Part shown: positions 11,325 through 23,123 of the stretch, in pieces
Layout: each line of letters begins with the position of its first letter
Position numbering within the stretch: position 1 is the stretch's first letter
Assembly (NCBI GenBank): GCA_011037195.1
Contig: JAAEAF010002489.1
Coordinates: 97,914 to 161,913 of the forward strand
DNA from: Triatoma infestans
Lineage: Eukaryota; Arthropoda; Insecta; Hemiptera; Reduviidae
Direction: 5' to 3'
Length of the DNA stretch: 64,000 nt
Notes under the pieces: generated by a model
The model's database searches: none
The model's input: only the letters and a program-made list of their open reading frames with translations
What the model was told of the DNA's origin: nothing
Made by a program: the position numbers and the translations under genes

Positions 11325-11657
11325 ATTTTCAGAGCAGAAATATGTACATACAATTTAAAAATAATATACTACATGTGCCTACTGAAATAATTAACATATA
11401 GGCTTTGCTCGTGCTTACAAATTTCTGTGAACTAATTTGAAACTGCAAATGATCATGGATAAATCACGCATCACGCATACGATTGTTGAATAAACGCATA
11501 ATCTGTATGCTCTGCTTGCGAATTACTACGAACTGGACGAATCAGGCATCGCGCATCACGAATCGCGAATACATGCATAGTCTGTAGCCTGCTTAAGAGT
11601 AAGAATCAGGCACTAGTCGAATCAAACATTAGTTACTCCCCACCGAGGACAGACTAG

Positions 11658-11976
11658 TGTTATGTTATCCAAAGAGAGTATTCGTAGCAAAGAGGGAGAA
11701 ACAAAATGACAGGACCACTCTCTCGGACTGGAGTGGGAGAAACCACATAAATACAGCGACGGGAGACAGATAGAACAGTTCATACTACTGAGTCCATACA
11801 ACTGAGGTCACTCGCCAATCATACTAAGTGTCTTACCCACTTTCCACTCTACCATACTCTACCATTTCAACTGTAAAGTCAAGGCAATCAGTGTCACTTA
11901 TTATTATCATAGTGTTAACCATATTTAGTAAATTCATTAAACCAGACCATTTCTCTCCTTCAACAAACCCATTATA
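11658..11976 (+). mobile_element. Solo LTR related to the 49.3-kb LTR retrotransposon
   Basis: It begins TGTTATG and ends CCATTATA, with CTAG on both sides (11654-11657 and 11977-11980) as a 4-bp target duplication. It shares CACTCTCTCGGACTGGAGTG, a TAAATACAGCGACGGGA promoter-like block, CTGTAAAGTC and CCATTTCTCTCC with the two LTRs at 49299-50285. No coding sequence or second LTR is adjacent, as expected after recombination between two LTRs. Confidence 0.7.
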
Positions 11977-13164
11977 CTAGGGAGGGAGAATTCTATTTAG
12001 AATATATATATAATATATATTATATAAAATATAAAGCTATAAATGTTTGGTTGGGAAAGTTTGTTAAAGGAGGCCAAAGTCCTACAAGGGCTGTAGAGCC
12101 ATGAGAAGAAGAAGAAGATAAAGCTACAGCTATCTGAAGCCAAATATAAGCTACAGTTCAGGACAGTTTTTACAACAGAGTTTCTACCGATAATATATAA
12201 TTGAAAAAATGTTGTTAATTTCATTTTGTCATTACACTAATTCTCTAATACCTAACAAAACAATTAAATTTTTCATTTGAAATCTTGATATGAGTATGTT
12301 ATATGATTTCGATTTGAATGGCCTTCATTTATGACACGATTTGATGGAAATGAGTAGGTTTCAATTTTTTTTAAAAACATTATAACTAAAATTTAATTTA
12401 CGATATTCTACGCCTTTTATGAAACAAAAATATATATGCATAATATATATGAGCAAGTGGAGAGCGGAAATGTAAGAGCGGAATATGACTAAGTGCTGTT
12501 TTGAATAAGAGATGAAGTCACGATAAGTCGTGAGAGAAAGGGAGCGATTGAGAGAGGGAGAGAGAGACAGATAGAGAATCCAGGATGTTGGTGGAAAAGA
12601 GAAGGGACACAGAAGAGGAAGAAGGTTATGAGCGGAGAGATTGTGTAGGCTTAGTATATACAGCCAATCACATCTGGTTATTTATTCACACGCATTAGTC
12701 TTCCCCATCCCAAATGCATTTTCTATCAGGAAGACAATAAGGATTTACAGAAAGCACGTAGAAAGCATACTCCATTTTAATGGCTGTTGCATAGGGGATT
12801 GTGGACAACAGCCATATCTCGTACAGTTCTTGTTTAGATTCCCTTTTAATATGTTTTTTTTTTTTTTTTACTGGCGACATACGTGTACTTTTAATCGCAT
12901 TACTTTTTCCTCCAGATTCATGATAAATTTCAACAAAATATTTTAGCTGTGATTATAAAAATTATTCCACAAATTGGATAATATCCTAGTTATGTTCAAT
13001 GAGTTTGAAAAATGCGGTTCATAAGAAAGAATGGACCACCCATAATAATAGGGGTGTAGACTGCTATGCTTCCTATGTTTATGATTCCTGGTTTCCAGGT
13101 AGATTTTGTAATGATAGCAGGATTTGGAGGTTGAATGAGTGACGAAATATGGACCAGGAAGTGA

Positions 13165-13400
13165 CGCTGTAGTCCAAATAATGCTTATAGAATGAAAGCG
13201 TTGGCAGAGTGATGTGGATACTTGGATCTCTTGTTTGTTCTAATGGTTGATTAGCTAGGGTAGCTAGCTTGTTGAAAATTTCAACGTTGATCTTCACACT
13301 TGTTGACTTCTTAACGTTGATCTGGCAACTGTTGCTAAGTTCTTAGATTTTTCTGTTTTTTATCTCTGTACTTCACTTCTTGGTGGGAGCTAGAGGCAAC
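13165..13400. repeat. Dispersed repeat shared with 18.4-18.6 kb
   Basis: The stretch GGTTGATTAGCTAG, then GTTGATCTGGCAACTGTTGC, matches GGTGGATTAGCTAG, then GTTGATCTGGCAACTGATGC near 18465-18560 in the same order and orientation. The spacing is similar, with moderate divergence. Nothing coding is present. These may be two old LTRs or non-autonomous element copies; boundaries are unclear. Confidence 0.55.
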
Positions 13401-13994
13401 TTGGCTGTCCAATATCTGGCTTACTGGATACTTGAAGCTCATTCGCCAATAAATTGCAGTGGAAGCAAAGTTGGGTAGTTGGAATACACTTAGAACCCCC
13501 CCTCCCACCAATGAAAATTAAGTCTCAGAAAATATGGTGAGATAAAAGAAACTATGGAAACCGAATGGCTAGCATATATTAAACCATATAAAAAATGTGT
13601 TTGCATTCAAAGTAACTAGAGGAAAGATGGACTGCTATGCTTTGCCTTTTTTCTTTGCTTCCACTTTTTTACCTGTTATACGAATGTCTTTGTGATTGTG
13701 TCTGTGTGTAAAGATGGGACAATTTATTGTGTGGTTGAAAAGTGAAGGGTGGTTTGCTGGAATGAGAGCAGATGGTTGGGGTTTAAAAGTTGATATCAAG
13801 ATTGTTTGGTATAAGAAAGGAAAAAGAATAAAAAAAAGGAGTGTTTTTCGTTTTTCTTCTAGGCCCTGCCTCACCTCCACCCATATCGCCAGCAACAGTG
13901 AAGCAAAAAACAGACGGTTATACATATATATATATAAGTCAAGGGAACTACGTGAGTATATAGATGAAGTGTGAAGGAGGAAGGAAATAAGAAA

Positions 13995-14012
13995 AGTGTG
14001 TGTGTGTGTGTG
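13995..14012. repeat. GT microsatellite
   Basis: About nine GT units, extended imperfectly by TATGTGTATTTGCGCGCG. Confidence 0.9.
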
Positions 14013-14552
14013 TATGTGTATTTGCGCGCGGGGTAATGTGAGATCAACTGTGAACTAGAGCACACTCTAGTGAGCATGCTCAGTACTGTTTATAGTAAGC
14101 TAAAGCTGAGTTGAGTGTGCCTGCCTGGCTGTCTGTCTGTCTGTGTGCGCGTGAGACTAGTGATCCAGGCTTTGTACAGATCCCCAATGATATATATACC
14201 CTAGACTAGTACACCTATATCCATCTCGTCTAGCAGTATAACCTAAACTCGATATTTGTCTTCAAGACTTCAGCCACATAACTTAAACCCTTCTCCGTCC
14301 ATACGCGCGCCACCAAACCTACCCCCCACCCAAAAAAAAACTTGACTCGAGAAAAGAACCATTCTTCTCAAACTCATTCACAAACAAAAGAGCGGAAGAA
14401 GAGGAAGATACTCTGCTATCTAAACAGATTTATTCACAGCATTTCCACTGCCCATTAGTCTATCTCAACCAAATAAAAACCCATAATGTGACGTCATTTT
14501 TTTTTTTTGAGGGAGGTCAGCTTCATCAATTTATTATCTAACCATGATTTTT

Positions 14553-15380
14553 ACTTTCTCTTATAGCCGGCGGATTTGTGTCAAAATTGAGTCTCTTAAC
14601 TTTCTGCCAATACAATTTTAATATTATAAAATGATAAATTTACTTAAACTCAAATTTTAATTATTCGCCCTATCATAAATATAGAAGTGGTGTGGCACCG
14701 GAAGAAACGTATCTACCCAGGCAGGGGGAGAAGAAACACGCCAGAAGAGCACGTCAATAATATTGAACAAACTAAATATAACATTTGAAATTCCGGTACA
14801 TTATCAAATTGCTTACAACTAATCTAAAATTCATTTTTTTTTTTCGAAAATGCTTCGAATAATTGAGTTAGGTTTTAAATCTGAGCATTTAACATTCCAT
14901 GTTAAATTGTTATACTTGTTTCCAGTTTAAATAAAAAATCGCGCTTTGGTTACTGATTTCTTAAAATTTGGAATTCTACCAGTCCTTGTTATATTGTGTA
15001 TATAAATGTATATTTTATGTGTTAGAAACCATACATTGTACTGACGTGGCACTTTAGAAGAAACCACAGCGCTACTCTTCCATCCAGAAATCCTTCAAAT
15101 AGTCAATTTTCCCGGGAAATTGTTTCAAATAAAAATGATAGATATTCATGTTTGTAGATAATATAGGAAGTTTAAAGAAGAAAATCGTTGAAACCATTTA
15201 TGAGAATATTGTGGAAAAAAAAAGTCGAACTTCATGAAAAATTCTTGCAACAGACGTCACACATACAGCAGTTCATAAAACAAATTTTTGTTTTTTTTAC
15301 TGAGTAAAACTGTATTTCTCAGTTTTTAAAATTGAAGACGATCGCAACAGTACTTCCTGTTATAGCAGGAAGAGGGTAAT
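14553..15380. mobile_element. Family A fragments, degenerate
   Basis: ACTTTCTCTTATAG at 14553 resembles one family A end. From about 14905 the order of blocks follows the plus-orientation consensus: a TACTGATTTCTTAAAATTTGG block, ACTTTAGAAGAAACC, AAATTGTTTCAAATAAAAAT, AAGAAAATCGTTGAAACC, then ACTTCCTGTTATAGCAGGAA near 15350. The divergence is high and the intervening DNA is not clearly family A. Confidence 0.5.
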
Positions 15381-16440
15381 AGTTTCTAAAAAGAGTAATA
15401 AATTGTAGGTACTTACTTTTATGTTTAAAATTATAACAAATATAAAATTTCCCACAGAGTTAACAATGAAGTGAGGTTGGTACTTCAGTTTCTTTTCTAC
15501 AAAAACAGTGAATGGTCTGGACTGGATAGGTTTGTATGTTTAAATTAAATTAAATACAAGGTAAGGGAAATATAGTAGGCCTGTTAGTTGAAAGTCTAGA
15601 ACCGGCACCAAGTGAATCTACACAGCAACGAGTTGTTTGTATTCTCAGTAGTTGTCAGAGAGTTGGTCCCGCTTTCTCTCCACTATACAGTTCTTCTTGC
15701 TGCATCCTCCTTCGCTCCTTCCTTATTCCTCTTCAGAACTATGGCTGCTGTTACGTATATATAACACTCAAATACAAGCTGGTGTAGGCCTTCCAATAGT
15801 TCCTACTTACAAAACTTGTCGTCTAACTCAATATGGAGAGGCCCTCTCTCTGCCTACTCAGTCCAATCTCTACTAACTATCTCTCTTACTCACAGTCTAC
15901 CTATCTATCTATCTCCACTAACTCCTATACTAGGGTAGAAGAAGCCCCTTTTAGTTTTTCTTGTTAACACACTTAAAAGAGTATACACTGAATTTTTGTC
16001 TGAACTCTACACATCTATCTCTTTATAAACAGAGCAATGATTATATTCACAAAAAAAGAATAAAAGAAGGGAATAAAATAAAATGAAATAAAAGAGACCA
16101 ATCTCAATCTTTATAAGAAAAATGAGAAATAGTAAAAAATAGAAGAAGAAAAATCTACATATTTACAAACATACATCATTACGTAGAACAGCTCCATTAG
16201 GTTTTTCTTCAAACTAGCTTACATTACAGCAGATATAATTGTGATTTCTACATTTAGGGAAAAAAGCTAGGAAAAAAAAACCTAGTACTAATTACTTTGA
16301 TGGCTTTCATTCATTAAATAATGTCCGCTTTGATTCTTATATATTTAAAACGAAATTCACTATTCTACTATTCACTTGCAATATTTCGTATAAACTATTG
16401 CGAGTGTGGACTAAGTTTTCAAAAAAAAAAAAAAAAAAAA
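15381..16440. other. Spacer, possible decayed LTR, poly-A
   Basis: Between 15578 and 15932 a pyrimidine-rich stretch with a TATATATAA box (near 15757) and an ending TATACTAGGG looks LTR-like, but no partner or clean duplication was found. CTAT repeats lie near 15900-15915. A 21-base A run ends at 16441. No coding sequence is recognised. Confidence 0.35.
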
Positions 16441-16508
16441 AGTGGAGGTTGCAATTCTAATAATGTAATCTTCAAAGGGTTTTCCATATTAAAATGAGAT
16501 TCTTTGTT

Positions 16509-16549
16509 GCTCTACGTTTCGGGTACCATTGGTGCCCTTCTTCAGAAGC
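16509..16549 (-). ncRNA. Hammerhead-like motif, core intact
   Basis: Minus strand: GCTT, CTGAAGA, one extra A, GGG-CACC-AAT-GGT-A-CCC (stem II with one mismatch), GAAA, CGT, A, GAGC. Core residues match CUGANGA and GAAA, the base before the cleavage site is A (allowed), stem III is a two-pair ACGT, and stem I GCTT pairs with GAGC using one G-U wobble. Such a short stem III would probably need a dimer to cleave. Confidence 0.5.
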
Positions 16550-16666
16550 TCTTTAGGATAGGAGAGGAGTGAACGTTGAGGCTGAAATGAAAAAAAAAAT
16601 CTCATGTAAAAAAATTTCATTTCAGCGTCAACGTTCTCAACGTTCACTCCTCTCCTATCCTAAAGA

Positions 16667-16707
16667 GCTCCTGAAGAAGGGCACCAATGGTACCCGAAAC
16701 GTGGAGC
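16667..16707 (+). ncRNA. Hammerhead-like motif, cleavage-site base altered
   Basis: Plus strand: GCTC, CTGAAGA, one extra A, the same stem II as the opposite arm, GAAA, CGT, G, GAGC. Here stem I is a perfect GCTC with GAGC. The residue 5' of the cleavage site is G, which hammerheads do not tolerate, so this arm is probably inactive. Confidence 0.45.
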
Positions 16708-17160
16708 AACACAGAATTCTTTTTCTTTAAAAACTCCACTGGCCATTGCCGTAGAAACATCTCATTGTAATTTTAAGGCCTGGCGATGTGAATACTGTTT
16801 TCCATATTAGTTTGAAAATGACGAAGGAACTTATTTTGGATCGACTGTAAACTTAAATTGGAGTCACAGGTGAATTCCACACTAGACAAGCGTAGACTAG
16901 CATTTTGGCCTGACCCACCAACTTGTAGATCAGTTTATTTTCTTCGGACAATTTTGATTAGCCTGCTTAGTACGGAAAAGAATTTCCTAATTGCCATTTT
17001 CCGATTGTCTTTCATACCTTGTCTTTCACATAGGCACCGCAAGAGACTTTGTCGTCAAACAATACTCCTAGATATCTTAATGTCGCCTTCCAGTAAACTG
17101 CTGCCCCCTTTTTGTGCCCCTGTAATATGTTACATATTTGTCTGAATGCGGCTCCCTTTT

Positions 17161-18400
17161 TGTAAATTCACTTGTCCCTGTTTTATCTGAATTAATTTAA
17201 ATTTTTAATTATATAAAGTACATTAATTAGTAACCAAAGGTAATAGAAAATAAGGCTACATTTCCTGGTGTAAAAAAAATTAGGGTGAATCAAATAATAT
17301 TTTTAAAATAAGTAATTGGAAAGATAAAATTTTATTAAACTTTCATGTCAAATAAGAACAGATGAAAGATTATATGAATATAATTTTGAATTAAAAAAAG
17401 AAAAAGAAATGAACATTTTTCACTAACTTAACAATGAATTGAAATTGTAAATAAATTAAATTTTAAAATACATATTGAATACTTGGAAGATAAAATTTAA
17501 TAAGCTTTCTATATTCGTTTATAAACTAAACACGATTAGAATAATGGGTATAAACTGTACAAACAGGACTGTATTATAGAATATCTTGGATAAGTTTGTA
17601 ACAGTATTATATCATATGATAAAATAACATTTAGCACATGTATATAATAAACTATATACTGCTGTTAAAGATGAAAATGTGATCCATGAATAATGGTTTC
17701 TAATAAAAGGTCGTCTATAGAATATTATTAAGTAAACCTGTTTTCATAACTATAAGAATAATGCTGTGAGTTTCCCTAACTGATTAAGTGTTTCAGCTTT
17801 TAAGCAGGCGCTTTATGTTTAAGATTAGATCTATTCATTTAAATTTAATGTAAATATTCAATTTAGAAGATTTATGAGATTTATATTAATTGAAGAGATA
17901 TGCAAGACGTAAATCTATGTTCATTAAAGTCACCAAACAGCCAATATGGATGTGTAAACAAAAGCTTTAACCCAAGTTGTATCATATATATGTCAAAACA
18001 TAAATAAATAATGAAATGGAACATAAAAATGAAATTTGCAAGTATAAGCGTTTTAAGTTGTGAAAGCAAAAAAAAAAAAAAAAAATCAACGGGGTTGTAC
18101 AAGGACATTTTAATGTAAGATTAATTGAATATTCTCACTAGTGAGGTTTATCCCCCCCCGCCGCCGCAAGTGAAACTATGAATGTCACATGGCATTCTAT
18201 TACTTCCTAGATGGGGGACGTGAGATAGCTATTGTAATAGTGGCTGGAAGAAAACCGGTGATTCCACGAAATGTGAACACAAGAAGTGACACTTTATTTA
18301 CAATTTATATTTTACAATAACTTAGTGTAGAAAGAAGAGATTAAGTAGAAGGTAGGGTGATCGAGCGATAAGTGATCATGTTGTTAGCGTGAATAGTTGG
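17161..18400. other. AT-rich spacer, nothing recognised
   Basis: No open frame of note and no recognisable repeat apart from A/T runs (for example 18069-18085) and a C-rich patch near 18153-18165. Confidence 0.5.
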
Positions 18401-18600
18401 TAAATGCTGGATATTATGAGTCGCCTGAAAAGCGACTAGATAGAACTCTTGCTTATTCTAAAGGTGGATTAGCTAGTGTTGTAAACCTTTCGAAGTTGAT
18501 ATCAAAATTTGTCAAGTCCTTAAAGTTGATCTGGCAACTGATGCTAAGCCCTATGACTTTCGACTTTTTATATTAGTTTATTCTATCTCTAGTCAGAGCA
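18401..18600. repeat. Second copy of the 13.2-kb dispersed repeat
   Basis: Contains GGTGGATTAGCTAGTGTTGT and, 60 bp later, GTTGATCTGGCAACTGATGC in the same order as at 13165-13400. No coding content. Confidence 0.55.
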
Positions 18601-19644
18601 GCAGACAGCCTCTAGATGAGAAATTGTTTATCAAATACATTATAATGGGCACTATAGTGAAGGGTACTTAGAGGTTGATGGTGACGTCTCGGTACGGCTG
18701 TTAATGGAATTGTTGAGTTCAATATTTGTGTGGCGCATTCGCAGGCTTGATTCTACTACATTACTTCTTCAGAGACCTTGGAAGTAGTACCTTGCGCTAA
18801 TCCAGTCTATCAACATCGGAAAACACCTACACAAGTAACACCTACTGTGGAATATTTAATTGTAAATACACCACTTGCTGGAGATCAGGAATCAGGTGGC
18901 CGAGAAATAAGAATTAGTCTTTTTGTGATTCAAGCAACTATACATTTATTTTCGATCACTATATCATGTTAAGGTGATGATAACCCAAAACCCAGTCTTC
19001 AGCGGGCAACGTTGTTGTTCAACGCACTGGTAATGGACTGGATTATGCTGTATTAGCACATGCAGATCCAAGGTACTGGCGTCGGAAACGGCAGAAGATG
19101 GAAGCAAGCCCCCACGATCCGGTTTCCTGAGAATGGAGGACCAGCTCTAACCTGAGAAAGAGATCAGAGCAAATGTTAAATAGAACCCTTAAATCTCCTG
19201 AAAGAAATAAGGGTAGAATAGGTCTTGTGATAATGAAGAAAAGATATGTAATTATATAAGCAAGGCAATAGGGCATGTACCCTAGCTGATGTATTAATAA
19301 GGTTTAATTAGCACTTGTTACAAAAATAACAAATGGTAAGTGGGAAATATCTGAAAAATGAGGCTACCTAGTCAGCACTAATGCAGTAGGCTGGAATTAA
19401 CTGGGCACATTGTTTCTATGTAATGTACAGGTACCAAGGTTTTGATATAAGGTTCCTTAAACACTTGGATGTTCAATATTAATAATAATCCAGAATAAAT
19501 GTAATAAGAATGTTATCACATTGGAAATAGTGCCAAATGAGGTGAGGAAGTCAGTAGCGGAAGTGTTGCGCAATATGATTGATTGCGTTATAAAGGTGAA
19601 TAATTATCAGCAAATAAGTCAGAACAGAGCCCAGGTGTAAGGAT

Positions 19645-19666
19645 ATAATAATAATAATAATAATAA
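19645..19666. repeat. AAT microsatellite
   Basis: About seven AAT units in tandem. Confidence 0.9.
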
Positions 19667-20371
19667 CCCAAAGGTAATAAGGATGGGTCGGATAAAAAAA
19701 GGCTGACTTACCGCGTCAAGAATTAGTCACCTGTAAAATTAATAATTATATGAATTATTATATTTCCTCTTGCCGATCTTGATGGCACATTGAAGAAAGT
19801 AATGCTGTTTCAACAAAAGTAAGTTGGGGCTAAAAGATGAAAAACATCAGATTGCAGAAAACGTGCTGGTTGAAAAGCAATATGGCGATAAGCCCAAAAG
19901 CAACAGGTAACAAGTGATTATAAGACACTCCACTTGGCTCAACTTGATTGCTACTGCGACAAGACTACACTGCCAACTGGGTGGAGTCTGTTTTAATATG
20001 CCTAATGAATTAGCCAAGTTAGGCAACATGATATACTGAAGAGTATAATTGAAAGAAGTGTATAGCACACTTATTTAATTTGACAATTAATAAAAGGTGT
20101 ATATTGAAACAAAACACTATTGAAATGAATGTAACTAAATATAAAAATTAATAAAAATTAAAGATGGCTAACCGAACAGTGTGGCCAGTCAACTATATGT
20201 ATAAGAAAATTGGGAGTCCCCCCCCCAGAAGAATCCCTTTTATATGAATTCGCGTAGTAACACGCGACACCTACAATATACATATTATACACTAGGGTCT
20301 GCAGAGTTATGGATCTATACAACTACTTAGGTTTAGCGAACCCACTCTAGCTCGGTATCCACCGAACACTA

Positions 20372-20399
20372 ACACACACACACACACACACACACACAC
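20372..20399. repeat. AC microsatellite
   Basis: Fourteen uninterrupted AC units. Confidence 0.95.
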
Positions 20400-21279
20400 C
20401 GTCATTAACAATTAAACATTACAAAACACTTAGGTTTTTCGGATTGAGACTACTCAGTGATTTGTTATTAATTTGGTATTTGTCCCAATAGCAATAAGTT
20501 TCTTGAGAGTATTATCGACTTGAATGCCAAAAGCAACACTGGCAAGAAACAGGGTGGGTAGAGAGGGGCATGACCTTCTTCCTCATCTTTAAACATGGGC
20601 AGGGTTTAATTTTCTCTTCTATGTAGGTACATGATTGGCTGGTGGATGACAAGATCTGTTTCTCTTCCCATTGTCTTTCTACGGAAGTTGTAGACTTGTT
20701 TTGCTCCGGAATTTTGTTAATAATTGTTTCCTTCTTTTTCTCTCTCCTTTCCTGAGTGTATGCAGGCAAGTACTATCCACCTAACATCCTATCACAATTT
20801 CTCAGCTTATTTAATACGGACGAAACTTCGGCATATAAGAAATCACTGACACCGTCTCAATCAGAAAACCTAAAAGTTTTGCGTGAGATTGGCCGCGGAA
20901 GCCTAAAATATGAATTACAATTGTTAAACGTTAAAGAGAGACTGCATTCTGTGTAAAACACTTAAGGAAACCATATTACGTCGCAAAAAGATTTTGGCTT
21001 TATGTCGATACAAACATGAAACACCCAAGTGTAATGGTTTGGACCGGATATTGGTGCAATTGAAATGAATACAAGTCAGTTCCTGTAGGTAGACAGGTGG
21101 ACTGACAGTGTAAGCTACGCGTTGAGACAACCGCAACGCTCGAACGGCAAGTGTTGCAACATGGAAATGTTAGCAAAGGTGTTTTTTTTCGTGCATTTTC
21201 TCAACATAAGAGTGTTTATTTCATTACACAAATGTGAGATTGAAAAGACCTTAAAATCGGTTTGTTGGAAACGTTTTGT

Positions 21280-21660
21280 ACTTTCTCTTACACCTAATAT
21301 TGGAATTGTGTCAAATTTTCAAATTTCAGTTTTCACAGGAAGGACAGGTATTGAGGTTTCCTGAGTAAGAAAAAATTGTTTTTAGCGAATGGCCTTTGTG
21401 CAAGTGTGTTTGTTTGTGTAATGAAACATTGCAGAAGCTCAAGTACTACCTAGTACTATCACCGTTCTGACAATAAGTTTTTGGGCAAAATCCATCAACC
21501 GGAAGTACGATTTAAGGAAAGGTTTCTTTCAGTTTTGTAGAAAACGGCTCCACCAACGATTTTCTTTAAACTTCGTATATATTACACACATAATACCTAT
21601 CACTTTTATTTGAAACATTTTTCTGGAAAAATTGATTAAGAGTAGCGTTAACCTTTTCTT
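21280..21660 (-). mobile_element. Family A fragment (outer end plus part of a 285-bp block)
   Basis: Starts ACTTTCTCTTACACC and follows the minus-orientation order: GTGTCAAATTTTC, CAGTTTTCACAGGAA, TGTTTTTAGCGAATGGCC, CAACCGGAAGTACGATTTA, GATTTTCTTTAAACTTCG, TCACTTTTATTTGAAACATT. The rest of the element is missing. Confidence 0.65.
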
Positions 21661-22124
21661 TAAATTACCATTTAAGGATAATGAATGGTTCTGCGACCTC
21701 TATAATATTAATAGGCATTAGGAACATTGATAGAATTCCAATTTGAAGAAAATAGGTGTAATGGAATCCGAATCATTAAAAATTCATCGGATCCGAAGAA
21801 GACATTAAATGAATCAAAAGACAGTTAGTGCCCACGAAACCAACTAAGTAGGGAAAGTTCGATTCACATAAAAAGAGCGACAGCACAACAGTTCAGGACA
21901 GTTTACAACAGTACAACAGTAAGTCAGCAAGTACTTACTACCTTCTTATTACTCAGCCAGTCTGTCTCTTTATATTTCTCTCGCTACCTAACTACTATTT
22001 TACTGGAAATTCATTATGCAGTGTTCAGCATATAACCTACTTTATTTCTACTTTCCTAAATTCATCCTCTCAAATCTGCCTCTCGCCTTCTCGCAACCAT
22101 TATAATAGGTTAACTTACATATCA
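21661..22124. other. Spacer with LTR-like stretch
   Basis: Between about 21830 and 22107 a stretch with ACAACAGTTCAGGACAG, pyrimidine-rich runs and the ending CCATTATA resembles the 11.7- and 49.3-kb LTRs at its right end. The left end and a duplication were not found. Confidence 0.3.
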
Positions 22125-22370
22125 GGTTTTAAGTTTTTTGGAACCTCGAAAATTATATATTTTCTTTAAACCTAGAATACTAACTGTAAACCTATAAACC
22201 TATCATTTTTATTTATTACATTTTGCGGAAAAAAACGAGAAGTTTCTAGATGGTTCTGAGGAAACTGACACGTTAAACTTCAAATGTATTTGTTCAATGT
22301 AATCATCTCCACACCACTTGATTGGTAGATGGCACTTGTCGGCCCCACCCATTTATATTTAAGTTAGGTT
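22125..22370 (-). mobile_element. Family A fragment
   Basis: Contains TTTTCTTTAAACCTAGAATA and CCTATCATTTTTATTTATTA in the minus-orientation order, plus a GGTGGCACTTGTC-like block near 22329. Highly diverged and truncated directly before the Tc1 transposase relic. Confidence 0.4.
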
Positions 22371-22376
22371 AAATGA

Positions 22377-22857
22377 GAGCGGTTTGCTGCCTGCAACATT
22401 TCTCCACAATCAGCGTTTGGAGGTGGCTCTGAAATGGTATGGGCTCGCATAAGTTTGGACGCCCGTACAGAGTTGCACATAATAAACAGGGGCTCACTGA
22501 CTGCAGAGCGGTTTATGACGGACATCCTGGAGAAATATGTAACGCCATTTGCTCCATACATTGGCGAAATTTTCTTTATGTCCAAGATAATGCGAGACCA
22601 CATACGCTGGTATAGTGAATGACTATTGCCAGGAAGTAGGAATTAATCTTCTGCCTCTACCTGCAAGAAGTCCGAATCTTAATCCGATAGAGCACGTTTG
22701 GGATATGCTGAAGAGGCGTATCAGAGCTAGGAATCATGCATCAACGACAGTTGCTGAGCTTCAAAACGCACCAATGGAAGAAAGGGAGAACATTCTTCAA
22801 GAGGACATTGCTCGTGCATTCAGTCAATGCCAAGACGTCTGGAAGCTGTTAGACTAG
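22377..22857 (+). pseudogene. Tc1-type transposase, C-terminal half, frameshifted
   Basis: From 22377 the frame encodes ERFAACNISPQSAFGGGSEM then VWARISLDARTELHI, the middle of Tc1-like transposases. A frameshift near 22580 moves the second catalytic aspartate (QDNARPHT) into another frame; reading resumes at 22615 with NDYCQEVGINLLPLPARSPN and LNPIEHVWD, whose glutamate is the third residue of the DD34E triad. The C-terminal RARNHASTTVAELQ and QCQDVWKLLD are family-typical. The first catalytic aspartate and the DNA-binding domain are missing upstream, where family A sequence abuts. Not functional. Confidence 0.85.
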
Positions 22858-23123
22858 CGAGAGGAGGTGTTACCAGATATTAAGGTTGTAAAATTTTGTT
22901 TTAAAACATAAGATTGTGTAAGCATAACAATTTCATTAGTTAGTGATTCATTCTCACATTAAAACTGATTGTAACATTTTCCTTGATTTCTTTCTTATTT
23001 ACTCTGCTAATGTTGCTGAAGTTACCAAAAAATAGTATTTATAATAAATATAAAAAAAAAAACATATGTTTATCTATCGCATATATGAAAAATGATGAAA
23101 GAAATAGAAAAAAACAAGGCGAT

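Larger units (their letters stand above)
8866..11593 (-). mobile_element. PIF/Harbinger DNA transposon, internally rearranged
   Basis: The ends are inverted repeats: both sides share GGCTACAGACTATGCATG, preceded by AGGT on the left and AGCA on the right when read inward, with 20 of 22 positions matching. A 3-bp TAA duplication flanks the element (8863-8865 and 11594-11596), the TWA target size typical of PIF/Harbinger. Subterminal stretches repeat CGAATC, CGCGAT and GATGCGTGA motifs, possible transposase-binding sites. On the minus strand the first transposase exon survives (11194-11324), but no DDE core follows. The space is filled by an inverted-repeat element and a full family A copy. Confidence 0.8.
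11981..14552. other. Repeat-rich spacer, no gene recognised
   Basis: Contents: purine-rich runs (12540-12640), a poly-T run (12854-12869), a block shared with 18.4 kb (13165-13400), a GT microsatellite at 13995-14012 and a GTCTGTCTGTCT run near 14130. The short ORFs here have no recognised domains and overlap low-complexity DNA. Confidence 0.5.
16492..16797. mobile_element. Palindromic hairpin element with 12-bp target duplication
   Basis: The insertion is flanked by identical TTTTCCATATTA at 16480-16491 and 16798-16809. Its centre is a long inverted repeat: 16509-16580 mirrors 16625-16710, including GAAGAAGGGCACCAATGGTA with CCCGAAACGT on the right arm. Both arms carry a hammerhead-like motif. 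It lies inside a LINE reading frame that resumes on the other side, so the duplication is a true insertion footprint. The long duplication points to target-primed reverse transcription. Confidence 0.85.
16441..17160 (-). pseudogene. Jockey-type LINE reverse transcriptase, C-terminal relic
   Basis: Read on the minus strand with several frame changes, the stretch matches the end of the RT region of Jockey-like LINEs: a block similar to YLGVLFDDKVSCGAYVKDKV near 17050, SRLIKIVRRK near 16950, VRPKMLVYACLVWNSPVTP near 16890, then SIQNKFLRHF near 16820. The match continues beyond a 306-bp palindromic insertion (16492-16797), where the flanks together encode the next residues. Stops and shifts make it non-functional. 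The plus-strand ORF over this region is a shadow. Confidence 0.65.
18601..21279. other. Spacer with microsatellites, no gene recognised
   Basis: Includes an AAT run (19645-19666) and an AC microsatellite (20372-20399). Small ORFs (for example 20756-20956) show no domain I can name. Confidence 0.45.

Noticed and set aside
16858..17145. Plus-strand ORF of 95 codons
   Set aside because: The minus strand encodes the LINE RT relic; the plus frame is a shadow.
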